From assembly GCF_009760905.1 (NCBI RefSeq), contig NZ_VIRW01000025.1:1-41173 (forward strand): a stretch of DNA of 41,173 bases, in the 5' to 3' direction. The notes beneath the pieces are model-generated. The model was not told the origin of the DNA. It worked only from the letters and a program-made list of their open reading frames with translations, and made no database searches. The position numbers were made by a program, and so were the translations under genes. The stretch's first letter is position 1, and each line of letters begins with the position of its first letter. Positions 33,746-41,173 of this stretch are shown here, piece after piece. This DNA comes from Chitinibacter sp. GC72 (GTDB lineage: Bacteria; Pseudomonadota; Gammaproteobacteria; Burkholderiales; Chitinibacteraceae).

Positions 33746-34867
33746 ATGACCAGCACCGTATTACCCAGCGCCCAACGTCTTGTCATCAAAGTCGGCTCCA
33801 GCCTTGTCACCAACGACGGCAAGGGGCTGGATCATGCGGCGCTCAGCCGCTGGGCCAAGGAAATCGCGGAGCTGGCGCGCCAGGGCAAGCAAGTGGTGCT
33901 GGTATCGAGTGGCGCCATAGCGGAAGGCGTGGCGCGGCTGGGCTGGAGCAGCAAGCCTACCGCAGTGCATGAAAAGCAGGCCGCCGCTGCAGTTGGCCAG
34001 ATGGGGCTGTGCCGTGCTTATGAAGCCGCATTTCAGGAATACGGCCTCACTTGTGCACAAGTGCTGCTGACGCATGAAGATTTATCCGATCGCACCCGCT
34101 ATCTGAATGCCAGGTCAACATTGTTGACCTTGTTGCAGCTGGGCGTGATTCCGATCATTAATGAAAACGACACGGTCGTCACTGCCGAAATCAAGTTTGG
34201 TGATAACGACACGCTGGGCGCGCTGGTGACCAATCTGATCGAGGGTGATGCGTTGGTGATTCTGACCGATCAGACCGGCCTTTACACTGCCGATCCGCGC
34301 AGCAACCCCGATGCCACGCTGGTGCGTTTTGCCACTGCTGGTGATGAAGCGCTGGAGGCGATGGCCGGTGGTGCGGGCTCCAGCGTCGGCACAGGCGGGA
34401 TGTATACCAAAATCATCGCCGCCAAACGGGCGGCGCGCAGCGGGGCGGCGACCATTATCGCCTGCGGTCGCGAGCCCGAAGTGCTAACCCGGCTCGCCGC
34501 TGGGGAAGCCATCGGTACGCAACTGACCGCGCACACCTCGCCGCTGGCGGCGAAAAAACAATGGATTGCCGATCATTTGCAGCTCAAAGGCCGTGTGACG
34601 CTGGATGCGGGTGCGGTACGGGCGCTCAAGCAAGGTGGGTCAAGCCTGTTGCCCATTGGCGTGAGCGCGGTGGAAGGCGAGTTTTTGCGCGGTGAAGTGG
34701 TGAGCTGTGTCGATCATCAGGGCGTTGAAATTGCGCGCGGCCTGATCAATTACAGTTCGCAAGAAACCGCGCGGATTTTGCGCCACCCTACCGGACAGAT
34801 CGAAGCCATTTTGGGTTATATCGATGAAGCCGAATTGATCCACCGCGATAATCTGGTTGTTTCCTGA
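33746..34867 (+). CDS. proB: glutamate 5-kinase
   Basis: A 373-residue enzyme, the first step of proline synthesis. The amino-acid kinase domain (about 1-255) has [10 protein letters not shown] at the N-terminus, [12 protein letters not shown], and the glutamate/feedback region [19 protein letters not shown]-terminal PUA domain (about 275-350) follows, as in E. coli ProB. Feedback inhibition by proline is expected from the family. No proA lies next to it. Repeat-like copy E starts one base after its stop. Confidence 0.97.
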   Translation: MTSTVLPSAQRLVIKVGSSLVTNDGKGLDHAALSRWAKEIAELARQGKQVVLVSSGAIAEGVARLGWSSKPTAVHEKQAAAAVGQMGLCRAYEAAFQEYGLTCAQVLLTHEDLSDRTRYLNARSTLLTLLQLGVIPIINENDTVVTAEIKFGDNDTLGALVTNLIEGDALVILTDQTGLYTADPRSNPDATLVRFATAGDEALEAMAGGAGSSVGTGGMYTKIIAAKRAARSGAATIIACGREPEVLTRLAAGEAIGTQLTAHTSPLAAKKQWIADHLQLKGRVTLDAGAVRALKQGGSSLLPIGVSAVEGEFLRGEVVSCVDHQGVEIARGLINYSSQETARILRHPTGQIEAILGYIDEAELIHRDNLVVS

Positions 34868-34868
34868 T

Positions 34869-34917
34869 GGGTATAGGTCTGCGATTTAGATTTAAAAAAG
34901 GCTGCAGGCCAATACAT
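34869..34917. repeat. degenerate 49-bp repeat, copy E
   Basis: GGGTATA at the left, TGCAG at positions 35-39, but the right end reads CCAATACAT in place of ATACCC. It begins right after the proB stop and ends beside the next gene's start. Possibly a decayed member. Confidence 0.35.
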
Positions 34918-34925
34918 GGGAGGGT

Positions 34926-36374
34926 ATGGTGAAAGACCCCGTTCAGCTGGCCCAACTGGCCCGTAGTGCCGCGCAGCGTGCAGACTGGGCGCAAGCGCAA
35001 ATCCTGATGGCGCAAGCCTTGCAGCTGGCGCCCGAAGCGCCCGCCCTGCATTTGAATTACGGCAATATCCTCAAGCAGCTGGGGCGCTATGACGAGGCGC
35101 GCATTGCCTACGAGCAGGCGTTGCACTGGCAGCCCGACTGGGCCGACGCACACTATAATTTGGGCAATCTTGCGCTGTTGCAGCACAATGCGCTGGCCGC
35201 GACCGAGCATTATCGCGCCACGCTGGATGCCAATCCGGCGCACGCCGAGGCGCACTATAATCTGGCAACGCTATTGACCAATCTGGGGCGCTTTGCGCCG
35301 GCGCACGAGCATTTTGCCGCCGCCCTGCGGCTCAAGCCCGAATACCCCGATGCCCTGCATAATCTGGGGCGGCTGTACCGGCGCGAAGGTGAATTGGCGC
35401 AGGCCAGAGCACATTATCTGGCGGCACTGAGGCTCAATCCCGAGCACCATCTAGCCAGCTACAGCCTGGGGACTTTGAGCTTGCTCGAAGGAAAATGGCA
35501 GGAAGGATGGCAGGGGTATGAGTCGCGATGGCAGGCTTTGTATAGGCCCTATCCCAATACCCCTTTGCCCCGCTGGTCTGGTGAGGTGGTGAACCGTTCT
35601 GCCCGGCTATTGGTGATTGGCGAGCAGGGCTTTGGCGACATGCTGCAATTTGTCCGGTTTTTACCCCAGTTGCTGCACCGCTTTGCCCAGGTCACCGTGC
35701 TGGTGCCGGATACCTTGCAGCAGCTGCTGCAGCAAAGCCTGCCGCCAGAGATCAATGTGGTGACTAGCCTGAGCGATCACAGCGGGCTGACGCATCATAT
35801 CCCCTTGATGAGTCTGGCCGCCGCGCTGCAGATTGACGAAGCCAAGCTCGATGGTGCCCCCTATTTGCACCCCGATCCGGCGGCGCTGGCGTACTGGCGT
35901 CAGCACTTGCCCACCGGTTTCAAAGCCGGCCTGGCCTGGCAGGGCAATCCGCAGCAGGCGGATAACCGCTGGCGCAGTATTCCGCTGGCTCAGTTGCAAT
36001 CTTTGCTCGATCTGCCGGGCATTCACTGGTGCAATTTGCAATACGGCGCTCACCCGGCGCAGCTGCGCGACGACTGCGCCGAATGGTGCAATTTTGCCGA
36101 TACGGCTGCTTATATTGCCAATTTGGATTTGGTGGTCAGTAGCTGCACGTCGATTGTGCATCTGGCAGGCGCGCTGGGTGTGCCAACCTTATTGCTGAGC
36201 CGGGTCGACGCCGATTGGCGCTGGCAAACCGAGCGCAGCGATAGCCCGTGGTACTCATCGCTGCGCATTTTGCGCCAACCGGGTTTGGATGACTGGTCAG
36301 CGCCCGTACAGCAGGCCGCTCAGTATATCGGGCAACGACAGCAGAGCCATGCAACTATGGTGCCGTCTCGTTGA
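34926..36374 (+). CDS. TPR protein with glycosyltransferase-like C-terminal domain
   Basis: A 482-residue protein. The N-terminal half has about five canonical TPRs (LHLNYGNILKQLGRYDEARI, AHYNLGNLALLQHNALAAT and so on). Next is EGWQGYESRWQ, the conserved EGW-YEWRW motif. The C-terminal domain (about 230-470) resembles a GT9/ADP-heptose LPS heptosyltransferase fold, with GEQGFGDMLQFVRFL, KAGLAWQGNP and the end VVSSCTSIVHLAGALGVPT. Such proteins modify or transfer sugars, perhaps to a protein. The start may be the ATG at 34926 or the GTG at 34929, since the GGGAGGG ribosome site is very close. No signal peptide, so cytosolic. Confidence 0.87.
   Translation: MVKDPVQLAQLARSAAQRADWAQAQILMAQALQLAPEAPALHLNYGNILKQLGRYDEARIAYEQALHWQPDWADAHYNLGNLALLQHNALAATEHYRATLDANPAHAEAHYNLATLLTNLGRFAPAHEHFAAALRLKPEYPDALHNLGRLYRREGELAQARAHYLAALRLNPEHHLASYSLGTLSLLEGKWQEGWQGYESRWQALYRPYPNTPLPRWSGEVVNRSARLLVIGEQGFGDMLQFVRFLPQLLHRFAQVTVLVPDTLQQLLQQSLPPEINVVTSLSDHSGLTHHIPLMSLAAALQIDEAKLDGAPYLHPDPAALAYWRQHLPTGFKAGLAWQGNPQQADNRWRSIPLAQLQSLLDLPGIHWCNLQYGAHPAQLRDDCAEWCNFADTAAYIANLDLVVSSCTSIVHLAGALGVPTLLLSRVDADWRWQTERSDSPWYSSLRILRQPGLDDWSAPVQQAAQYIGQRQQSHATMVPSR
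35514..35562. repeat. 49-bp GGGTAT/ATACCC repeat, copy H (inside a CDS)
   Basis: GGGGTAT and ATACCCC ends at the same 49-bp spacing inside the TPR-glycosyltransferase gene. The left part encodes the conserved GYE of the family, so protein constraint explains part of the match; the right-hand ATACCC is not obviously constrained. Confidence 0.4.
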
Positions 36375-36393
36375 CTGTCCCCCTGCCGTGGAT

Positions 36394-36972
36394 TTAACGG
36401 GTTTGGCAGCCGGAACAGTCAGCAGGTAATTTATTAGCGACGAATTCTTTTTTGATGGTTTCCAGCGGCCAAGGGGCGTCTAGGCGACAAAACTCATCAG
36501 CCAGATAACCTTGCCAGGCATGATGGCCATTTTTGCTATTGATTTTCCACTCGCTGTTTTTAAGCTCACGCCAGTCGCCCGTGCTGCTGGCACTGGCGTA
36601 GCGACGATATTGATGGCTAGCACAATCGAGCCCTTCAAAAACCAGTGTCGTTACATTGCCTCCGGTGGGTTTGATGGCGACCACATAACGGACAATTTCA
36701 TCATTCGTGAGGCTTAAGCTGTCTAGGGCAAGAAAATAGTTGTTCCGGTTATTATTTTTTAATTGTGGAAACTCGAGCGGTGCCCATTCGACCAAATTTT
36801 TGATATTTGGGCGTTCAAAGGCCGCCTCTGCGGGGGCCGCCTTCTGATTATTATTGAACCAATCCACCACTTCTCCCGGTAAGCCGCGGCCATTACGCTC
36901 CATTCTGACATTGGTTTCTGCAAACGAAGTCATACTGGCACACAGCATGAGCATCAGGCATTGTGCTCGCAT
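36394..36972 (-). CDS. CNP1-like family exported protein
   Basis: A 192-residue protein with a signal peptide (about 1-19, cleavage near SFAET). The mature domain shows NLVEWAPLEFPQL and the family end PWPLETIKKEFVAN, as in the CNP1-like family first noted in Neisseria. Cysteines at the C-terminus (PADCSGCQTR) could bind metal or form disulfides. Function unknown. Start ATG 36972; a GTG one codon earlier is possible. It converges with the TPR-glycosyltransferase gene. Confidence 0.82.
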   Translation of the reverse strand: MRAQCLMLMLCASMTSFAETNVRMERNGRGLPGEVVDWFNNNQKAAPAEAAFERPNIKNLVEWAPLEFPQLKNNNRNNYFLALDSLSLTNDEIVRYVVAIKPTGGNVTTLVFEGLDCASHQYRRYASASSTGDWRELKNSEWKINSKNGHHAWQGYLADEFCRLDAPWPLETIKKEFVANKLPADCSGCQTR

Positions 36973-37019
36973 CACTCTTTCCCCGAGACAAAGAAACAGA
37001 TGCTATCACGCCGCATCGA

Positions 37020-38033
37020 TCAATGCGCGATCCGTATCATTGGCACCGGCTCCCCCTGATGCTCGCTGAGCCAGGCGGGTTGCAAGGTGACATGGTCAAT
37101 ATGGTATTGCTGCTCCAGCATCTCGTTGAGTTGCAAAATCAAGCGTGGCCATGCTGCAGGGTCTTCGATAATCAGGTGGGCCGATAGGGCGTTGCGTTTG
37201 CCCCCGATATTCCAGACGTGCAGATCGTGCAATTCGCTCACGCCCGGCGTGGCGGTAATGGCATCGGCGACGGCAGACAAATCCAGTCCGTCCGGTACAC
37301 CATCCATTAATAAATGCGTCGACTTTTTCAGCAGGGCCCAGGTCGAGCGCAAAATCAGCAGCGATACCGCAATCGACAAAATCGGGTCAATTGGTTGCCA
37401 GCCGGTGTAGTAAATCACGGCCCCGGCGGCAATGGCCGCCACCGAGCCGAGCAAGTCACCCAGTACGTGAATCAGCGCCGCACGGCTATTGAGATTGTCG
37501 TGATCATGCGAGAGCTGCCAAGCGGAAATCACATTGACCAAGAGACCGATTACCGCAATCACCATTACGCCCAGACCATTGACCGGCTCGGGATTGAGCA
37601 GGCGTTGCACGGCTTCGACCACAATCCACACGACCAGCGCAATCATGGTCAGGCTGTTGACCAGCGCGCCGATCAATTCGGCCCGCGCGTAGCCATACGA
37701 TTTGGCCGCATTGGCCGGGCGTTGCCCGATCAGATTGGCAATCAGCGCCAGCAGCAGCGCGGCGCTATCGGTCATCATATGGCCCGCATCGGAAATCAGC
37801 GCTAGTGATCCGGCCCAGAGTCCCCCCGCCAGCTCGACAAAGGCAAAGCCGAAGGTCACGATAAGTGCGATCACCAGCCGTTTTTGCGAGCTGGGTGCGC
37901 CATGGTCGTGATGATGGTGGCTTTCGTCGTGGCGATGATCATGGCAGGCATTGTGTCCACCCGGTCGATCATGCGGGTGCTGGTGCTGCGCACCTTCTGG
38001 AAAATGCTTGTGAGTGTGCGGGGTGTATTTCAC
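37020..38033 (-). CDS. cation diffusion facilitator metal exporter
   Basis: A 337-residue CDF/ZnT-family exporter of Zn2+ or a similar ion. A histidine-rich N-terminal tail (about 1-50, many HxH) is typical of the ZitB/CzcD group. Six membrane helices follow; the metal sites are SDAGHMMTD in helix II and a matching HVLGDLLGS in helix V, the HxxxD pairs specific for zinc. A cytosolic domain with VHDLHVW-like LHDLHVWNIGG completes it. The GTG at 38033 is chosen because AAGG precedes it; an upstream extension has no ribosome site. Confidence 0.93.
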   Translation of the reverse strand: MKYTPHTHKHFPEGAQHQHPHDRPGGHNACHDHRHDESHHHHDHGAPSSQKRLVIALIVTFGFAFVELAGGLWAGSLALISDAGHMMTDSAALLLALIANLIGQRPANAAKSYGYARAELIGALVNSLTMIALVVWIVVEAVQRLLNPEPVNGLGVMVIAVIGLLVNVISAWQLSHDHDNLNSRAALIHVLGDLLGSVAAIAAGAVIYYTGWQPIDPILSIAVSLLILRSTWALLKKSTHLLMDGVPDGLDLSAVADAITATPGVSELHDLHVWNIGGKRNALSAHLIIEDPAAWPRLILQLNEMLEQQYHIDHVTLQPAWLSEHQGEPVPMIRIAH

Positions 38034-38453
38034 GATGCCTATCCTTCTTTTCAGGGTGTAGCAGCGGTAGATGGCGAATCTGCCGGATGTTGCTGCACAC
38101 AGGCTGAGCGGCCTGAGCCCTGTCATGCAATAAATGTCATGCAGCTACTATAACGTAGCGTCCCATCGCTTGGATACGTGCCTGGCAAAGGATAACTTTT
38201 GTATTTCATACTACTACTATTATTGTTGCGTTGCAAAAAGGCCATTGAGCTCGATCTGATCAAGAACGGGTGGGCATCAACGGTGCATAATACATAAAGC
38301 AAACTCGCAATAGACAAGCCAAAGCCGTCGTCCCCATCATGTCCCAATCTGGCCTGCTTGGCTTTCAACTTCAATCCTGACTATGCTGACATAAGCAATT
38401 GTTGGCGGTTTCCGGATCAGATAAAAACAGCTTTTTCCCACTGCGGAGTCATT
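38034..38453. other. 420-bp intergenic region, nothing recognised
   Basis: Between the divergent CDF and chemoreceptor genes. It contains a short CTACTACTATTATTGTTG run but no RNA gene, repeat copy or convincing sigma-70 or sigma-28 promoter that I can identify. The GGAG ribosome site of the chemoreceptor is at its right end. Confidence 0.5.
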
Positions 38454-40775
38454 ATGCCCATCAAGACCCGAATCATTTTATCCACCATTTTGATTAGCCT
38501 GCTGGCGCTGGCACTGGGTTTCTGGGCTAGCTTGGGGTTGGGCTGGTCAGCCTGGGTCAGCTTGCCGCTGGCTGTGCTGGTCGCTGCAGTGGCGCAGGCG
38601 CTGCTTATGCAATGGCAGCTCAAACCCTTGCAAAAGTTGTTGCAGTCGATGCAGCAATTGCCGGTTGGGGGCGGGGATCTGAATTTCCGTATTTCGGTGC
38701 AGGGGCAAGATGAGCTGGGGCAGGCTGCAGCCGGATTTAACGAGTTTGCCACGCAGCTGCAAAACACCTTCCGCGAAGTGCAGCGCGATATGGAAAGCTT
38801 GTCGCTGGGATTGAAAGAAATCACCAGCGTGACGGGGCAGCTGGTTAAAGACAGCCACACTCAGGCCGATTTTGTCGCCGCCTCGGCTGCTGCGGTCGAG
38901 GAAATCACCGTTAGCATTACGCATATTGCCGATAGCGCGCACGAAGTGGATGACGCAGTCGCCTCGACACAACAATTGTCGGTCGATGGCGCGCAAACCG
39001 TACATAGCGTGTCGGATGAAGTAGGCAAAATGCAGGATTCGATCAAATCGCTCAGCTTTGCCATGGCCGATCTGGGGCAGCGTTCCAAGGAAATCGGTGG
39101 CATTGTTAGCGTGATCAAGGATATTGCCGAGCAAACCAATCTGCTGGCGCTTAATGCGGCGATTGAAGCGGCGCGGGCGGGCGAGCAGGGGCGCGGTTTT
39201 GCCGTGGTCGCCGATGAAGTGCGCAAGCTGGCCGAACGCAGCGCCAAGGCCACGGTAGAAATTACCGACCGTATCAACTCGGTGGGCAAAGATACCGATA
39301 TTGCACTTAAAAACATGAATGAAGCTGCAAGCGGCGTTACGTCCAGCGTCGAGCGGGCGCAGGAAGCCAGCCAGATGATGCATGAAATCGGCCAGCGCAT
39401 GGAAAACGTCGTGCAAGTCGTACGCGGCATTGCCGACGCGACGCGCGAACAAACTGCCGCCAGTACCACAATGGCGCAATCGTCCGAGCAAATTAATTCA
39501 ATGACACAATCGAGCGATTCGGCGCTGCAGCAAACCAAAAAAGCGCTCGAAACACTCGACAACCGCGCCCGCGAACTGATGAATGCCGTGGGTAAATTCA
39601 AACTGGAAGACATTACGGTCTTGCATGGCTGGTTTGCTGCCAGCGGATTTCGGGCTGTGGCCGATGTAAAAGCCCGCCTGAATCAGATCGGCCATCACTG
39701 GTCGGATAATCACAGCGGTAAAGATGTCCCCGGCATGCTGAAAAAAGCCGTCGAGGAAAATAATCTGCCCACTGCCGCCGCCATCGGTGGCGTCAAAATC
39801 CAGGCCTGGGCGGGCAAAAATGTGCTGGCCAATCTGGACGATCTGGCGCAGGAGCAAAACTGGGCGCAAATACTGCCCGCCGTGCTTGATAAACAAATGC
39901 ACGCCGATGGCCACTATGCTGCCGTACCGCTGGGGGTGGCCCGCGTGAATGTGATCTGGGCCAATGCGGCACTGTTGCGCCGGGTGAATGTGAGCCAGGC
40001 CCCCCGCACATGGGATGAACTGATCGCGCTGTGTGATAAATTGCAAAACGCCGGCATCATGCCGTTTGCGCATTCCGAGGTGAAATGGCAGGTCGCCACG
40101 CTGTTCGAAGCGGTTTCGCTGGGCCTGTGTGGCGCTAAATATTATGTCGATGCCTTTAGCAGGCTTGATCAGGGTGTGTTGTCCGGGCCGGAAACCATCC
40201 GGGCGCTCGAGATGTTCCGCCGCCTTAAACCCTACTGCAGCCCCGATCCGGTTGGCCGCGACTGGAATCTGGTCTCTGCCGACATCATCAATGGCCGCGC
40301 CGCCATGCAGCTGATGGGTGACTGGGTTAAAGGCGAATTTGATACCGCAGGCAAGCAGGCGGGTAGCGATTATCTATTCTGGGCCGCGCCCAATCAGAAT
40401 GGCGAATACAGCTTTGCCGCCGATACGCTGACCATGTTCCGGCAGGACGATCCCAAACGCGCCATCGCCCAGCGTGACTTTGCCTCCCTGCTGATGAGCC
40501 CGGAATGCCAGATTGCCTACAACCATCACAAAGGCTCGATTCCTGCCCGCACCGACATCGACCGCAACCGGCTTGATTCCTACGGCAAAGCCTCGGCCGC
40601 CGATTTTGCCGATGCCGCGCAGAGAAATACACTGGTGCCATCGTGGGCGCACAATATGGCCGTGCAGGACGATATGAAAAAAGCACTGATCGAAGTGGTG
40701 TACGAGTTCTGGCACAACCCCAACATCACCGCCGCCGCCGCCGCCAGCAAACTGGCCGCCACCGCCCGCCGCTAG
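38454..40775 (+). CDS. chemoreceptor fused to a C-terminal solute-binding-protein domain
   Basis: A 773-residue protein. Start 38454 (GGAG seven bases upstream) gives two adjacent membrane helices (about 7-27 and 32-52) with almost no periplasmic loop, a HAMP-like segment (55-108), then an MCP signalling domain. Its hairpin tip is [20 protein letters not shown] within about 214-263. From residue 386 to the end a complete family 1 (UgpB/MalE/glucose type) binding domain follows: LAVLHGW-like [61 protein letters not shown], and [13 protein letters not shown] near the C-terminus. No signal or helix precedes this part, so it must be cytoplasmic. No methylation NWETF pentapeptide is present. It should signal to CheA/CheW in response to a cytosolic sugar-type ligand; the ligand is unknown. 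Confidence 0.92.
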   Translation: MPIKTRIILSTILISLLALALGFWASLGLGWSAWVSLPLAVLVAAVAQALLMQWQLKPLQKLLQSMQQLPVGGGDLNFRISVQGQDELGQAAAGFNEFATQLQNTFREVQRDMESLSLGLKEITSVTGQLVKDSHTQADFVAASAAAVEEITVSITHIADSAHEVDDAVASTQQLSVDGAQTVHSVSDEVGKMQDSIKSLSFAMADLGQRSKEIGGIVSVIKDIAEQTNLLALNAAIEAARAGEQGRGFAVVADEVRKLAERSAKATVEITDRINSVGKDTDIALKNMNEAASGVTSSVERAQEASQMMHEIGQRMENVVQVVRGIADATREQTAASTTMAQSSEQINSMTQSSDSALQQTKKALETLDNRARELMNAVGKFKLEDITVLHGWFAASGFRAVADVKARLNQIGHHWSDNHSGKDVPGMLKKAVEENNLPTAAAIGGVKIQAWAGKNVLANLDDLAQEQNWAQILPAVLDKQMHADGHYAAVPLGVARVNVIWANAALLRRVNVSQAPRTWDELIALCDKLQNAGIMPFAHSEVKWQVATLFEAVSLGLCGAKYYVDAFSRLDQGVLSGPETIRALEMFRRLKPYCSPDPVGRDWNLVSADIINGRAAMQLMGDWVKGEFDTAGKQAGSDYLFWAAPNQNGEYSFAADTLTMFRQDDPKRAIAQRDFASLLMSPECQIAYNHHKGSIPARTDIDRNRLDSYGKASAADFADAAQRNTLVPSWAHNMAVQDDMKKALIEVVYEFWHNPNITAAAAASKLAATARR

Positions 40776-40780
40776 GCCAC

Positions 40781-40818
40781 ATGCCGGATGCCGGTTGAAT
40801 ACCGGCATCCGGCATTTC
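40781..40818 (+). terminator. terminator after the chemoreceptor
   Basis: A perfect 14-bp stem (ATGCCGGATGCCGG and complement) with a 7-nt loop, 5 bp after the stop, followed by TTT. A strong hairpin; the T-run is short. Confidence 0.7.
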
Positions 40819-40901
40819 TACTGATCGCCCCTCAAGCGCATCACATCAATAGCTGGCAGCGCCGCCAACAATCAGGAAATCCCGCTCAAGCCAGATTCAA
40901 T

Positions 40902-40940
40902 GGGTATATTAATAGAGGACATATTCTAATTAATCTGAGG
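40902..40940. repeat. 49-bp repeat copy F, left part, interrupted
   Basis: GGGTATATTAAT matches the left end of copy A. After about 39 bp the sequence passes into the IS200 left end, and the ATACCC right end is missing. It is probably disrupted by the insertion. Confidence 0.5.
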
Positions 40941-40970
40941 TAAACCCCCGGCTTTGCCGGGGGACTCACC
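40941..40970 (+). mobile_element. left end of an IS200/IS605-type element
   Basis: A TAAA lead followed by the subterminal hairpin CCCCCGGC-TTT-GCCGGGGG (40945-40963) and ACTCACC is typical of the structured left end recognised by Y1 transposases. The transposase gene starts about 65 bp further on. The right end is outside the window. Confidence 0.8.
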
Positions 40971-41033
40971 AAGGTTTGACCTATACAACGGTCATTGTGA
41001 AGCTCCGATCTCGACCAAGAGAAGGAGTTTCAA

Positions 41034-41173
41034 ATGAAAGAGTATCAAAGTCTGAGCCATACGCGTTGGGATTGTAAATATCACGTGGTGTTTATCCCCA
41101 AGGCGAGAAAGAAGCGATTATTCGGCGCATTGCGCCGTAATCTTGGGGTTATTTTCCATGAGCTGGCACAGCA
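41034..41173 (+). CDS. tnpA: IS200-family transposase TnpA (5' part, cut by window edge)
   Basis: The first 46 residues of a Y1 HUH transposase. The start MKEYQSLSHTRWDCKYHVVF and the PKARKKRLFGALR segment are typical for IS200/IS605 TnpA (full length about 140-150). AAGGAG precedes the ATG. The HUH and catalytic tyrosine motifs lie beyond the window. The element transposes as single-stranded DNA and makes no target duplication. Confidence 0.92.
   Translation, partial: MKEYQSLSHTRWDCKYHVVFIPKARKKRLFGALRRNLGVIFHELAQ

Noticed and set aside
1-41173. CRISPR array
   Set aside because: No regularly spaced identical short repeats; the 49-bp elements are dispersed and not clustered.

Overview
The window looks like a chromosomal segment of a betaproteobacterium, most likely of the order Neisseriales (Chitinibacter/Deefgea-like). 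This is inferred from the class A RNase P RNA, the gshA-gshB-PTS(IIA-Man, HPr, EI) gene order known from Betaproteobacteria, a CNP1-like protein, a small ProQ/FinO protein, and several TPR-fused signalling proteins. The genus cannot be proven from the sequence alone.

Layout. 1-840: accessory debris, with the 3' end of an IS630-type transposase, a small orphan protein (possibly an immunity protein) and the tail of a possible polymorphic toxin. 841-5440: two magnesium transporters (MgtE, CorA) around a secreted choice-of-anchor-I protein. 5554-18827: a signalling and redox block. It holds four TPR proteins with different outputs (none, GGDEF, none, histidine kinase), the glutathione operon gshA-gshB with an ApbE flavinyltransferase, a transporter-less PTS (EIIA-Man, HPr, EI) and an O-methyltransferase. 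18954-24426: ygiQ, followed by an AT-richer insert (XRE regulator, nuclease-helicase-like protein and a divergent small gene) and then a second, diverged copy of the ygiQ 3' end. 24487-28283: rnpB, a DUF2502-like secreted peptide, a methyltransferase, Rnk, tRNA-Phe(GAA), an SRPBCC protein and ProQ. 28472-31009: a PfkB kinase with a MITE immediately upstream, and a membrane GGDEF protein. 31151-38033: metY, nadR-like kinase with pnuC, proB, a TPR-glycosyltransferase-like protein, a CNP1-like protein and a CDF metal exporter. 38454-40775: a chemoreceptor fused to a complete sugar-binding-protein-like domain. 40902-41173: the left end of an IS200-type element.

Two observations stand out. First, the chemoreceptor has no periplasmic sensor. 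Instead it carries a UgpB/MalE-type solute-binding domain at its C-terminus, which the topology places in the cytoplasm. Second, a family of elements of constant 49-bp length (GGGTAT-N37-ATACCC) recurs through the window. Most copies sit on or directly after stop codons, several have internal TGTAG direct repeats, two lie inside coding sequences, and one appears to be interrupted by the IS200 element.
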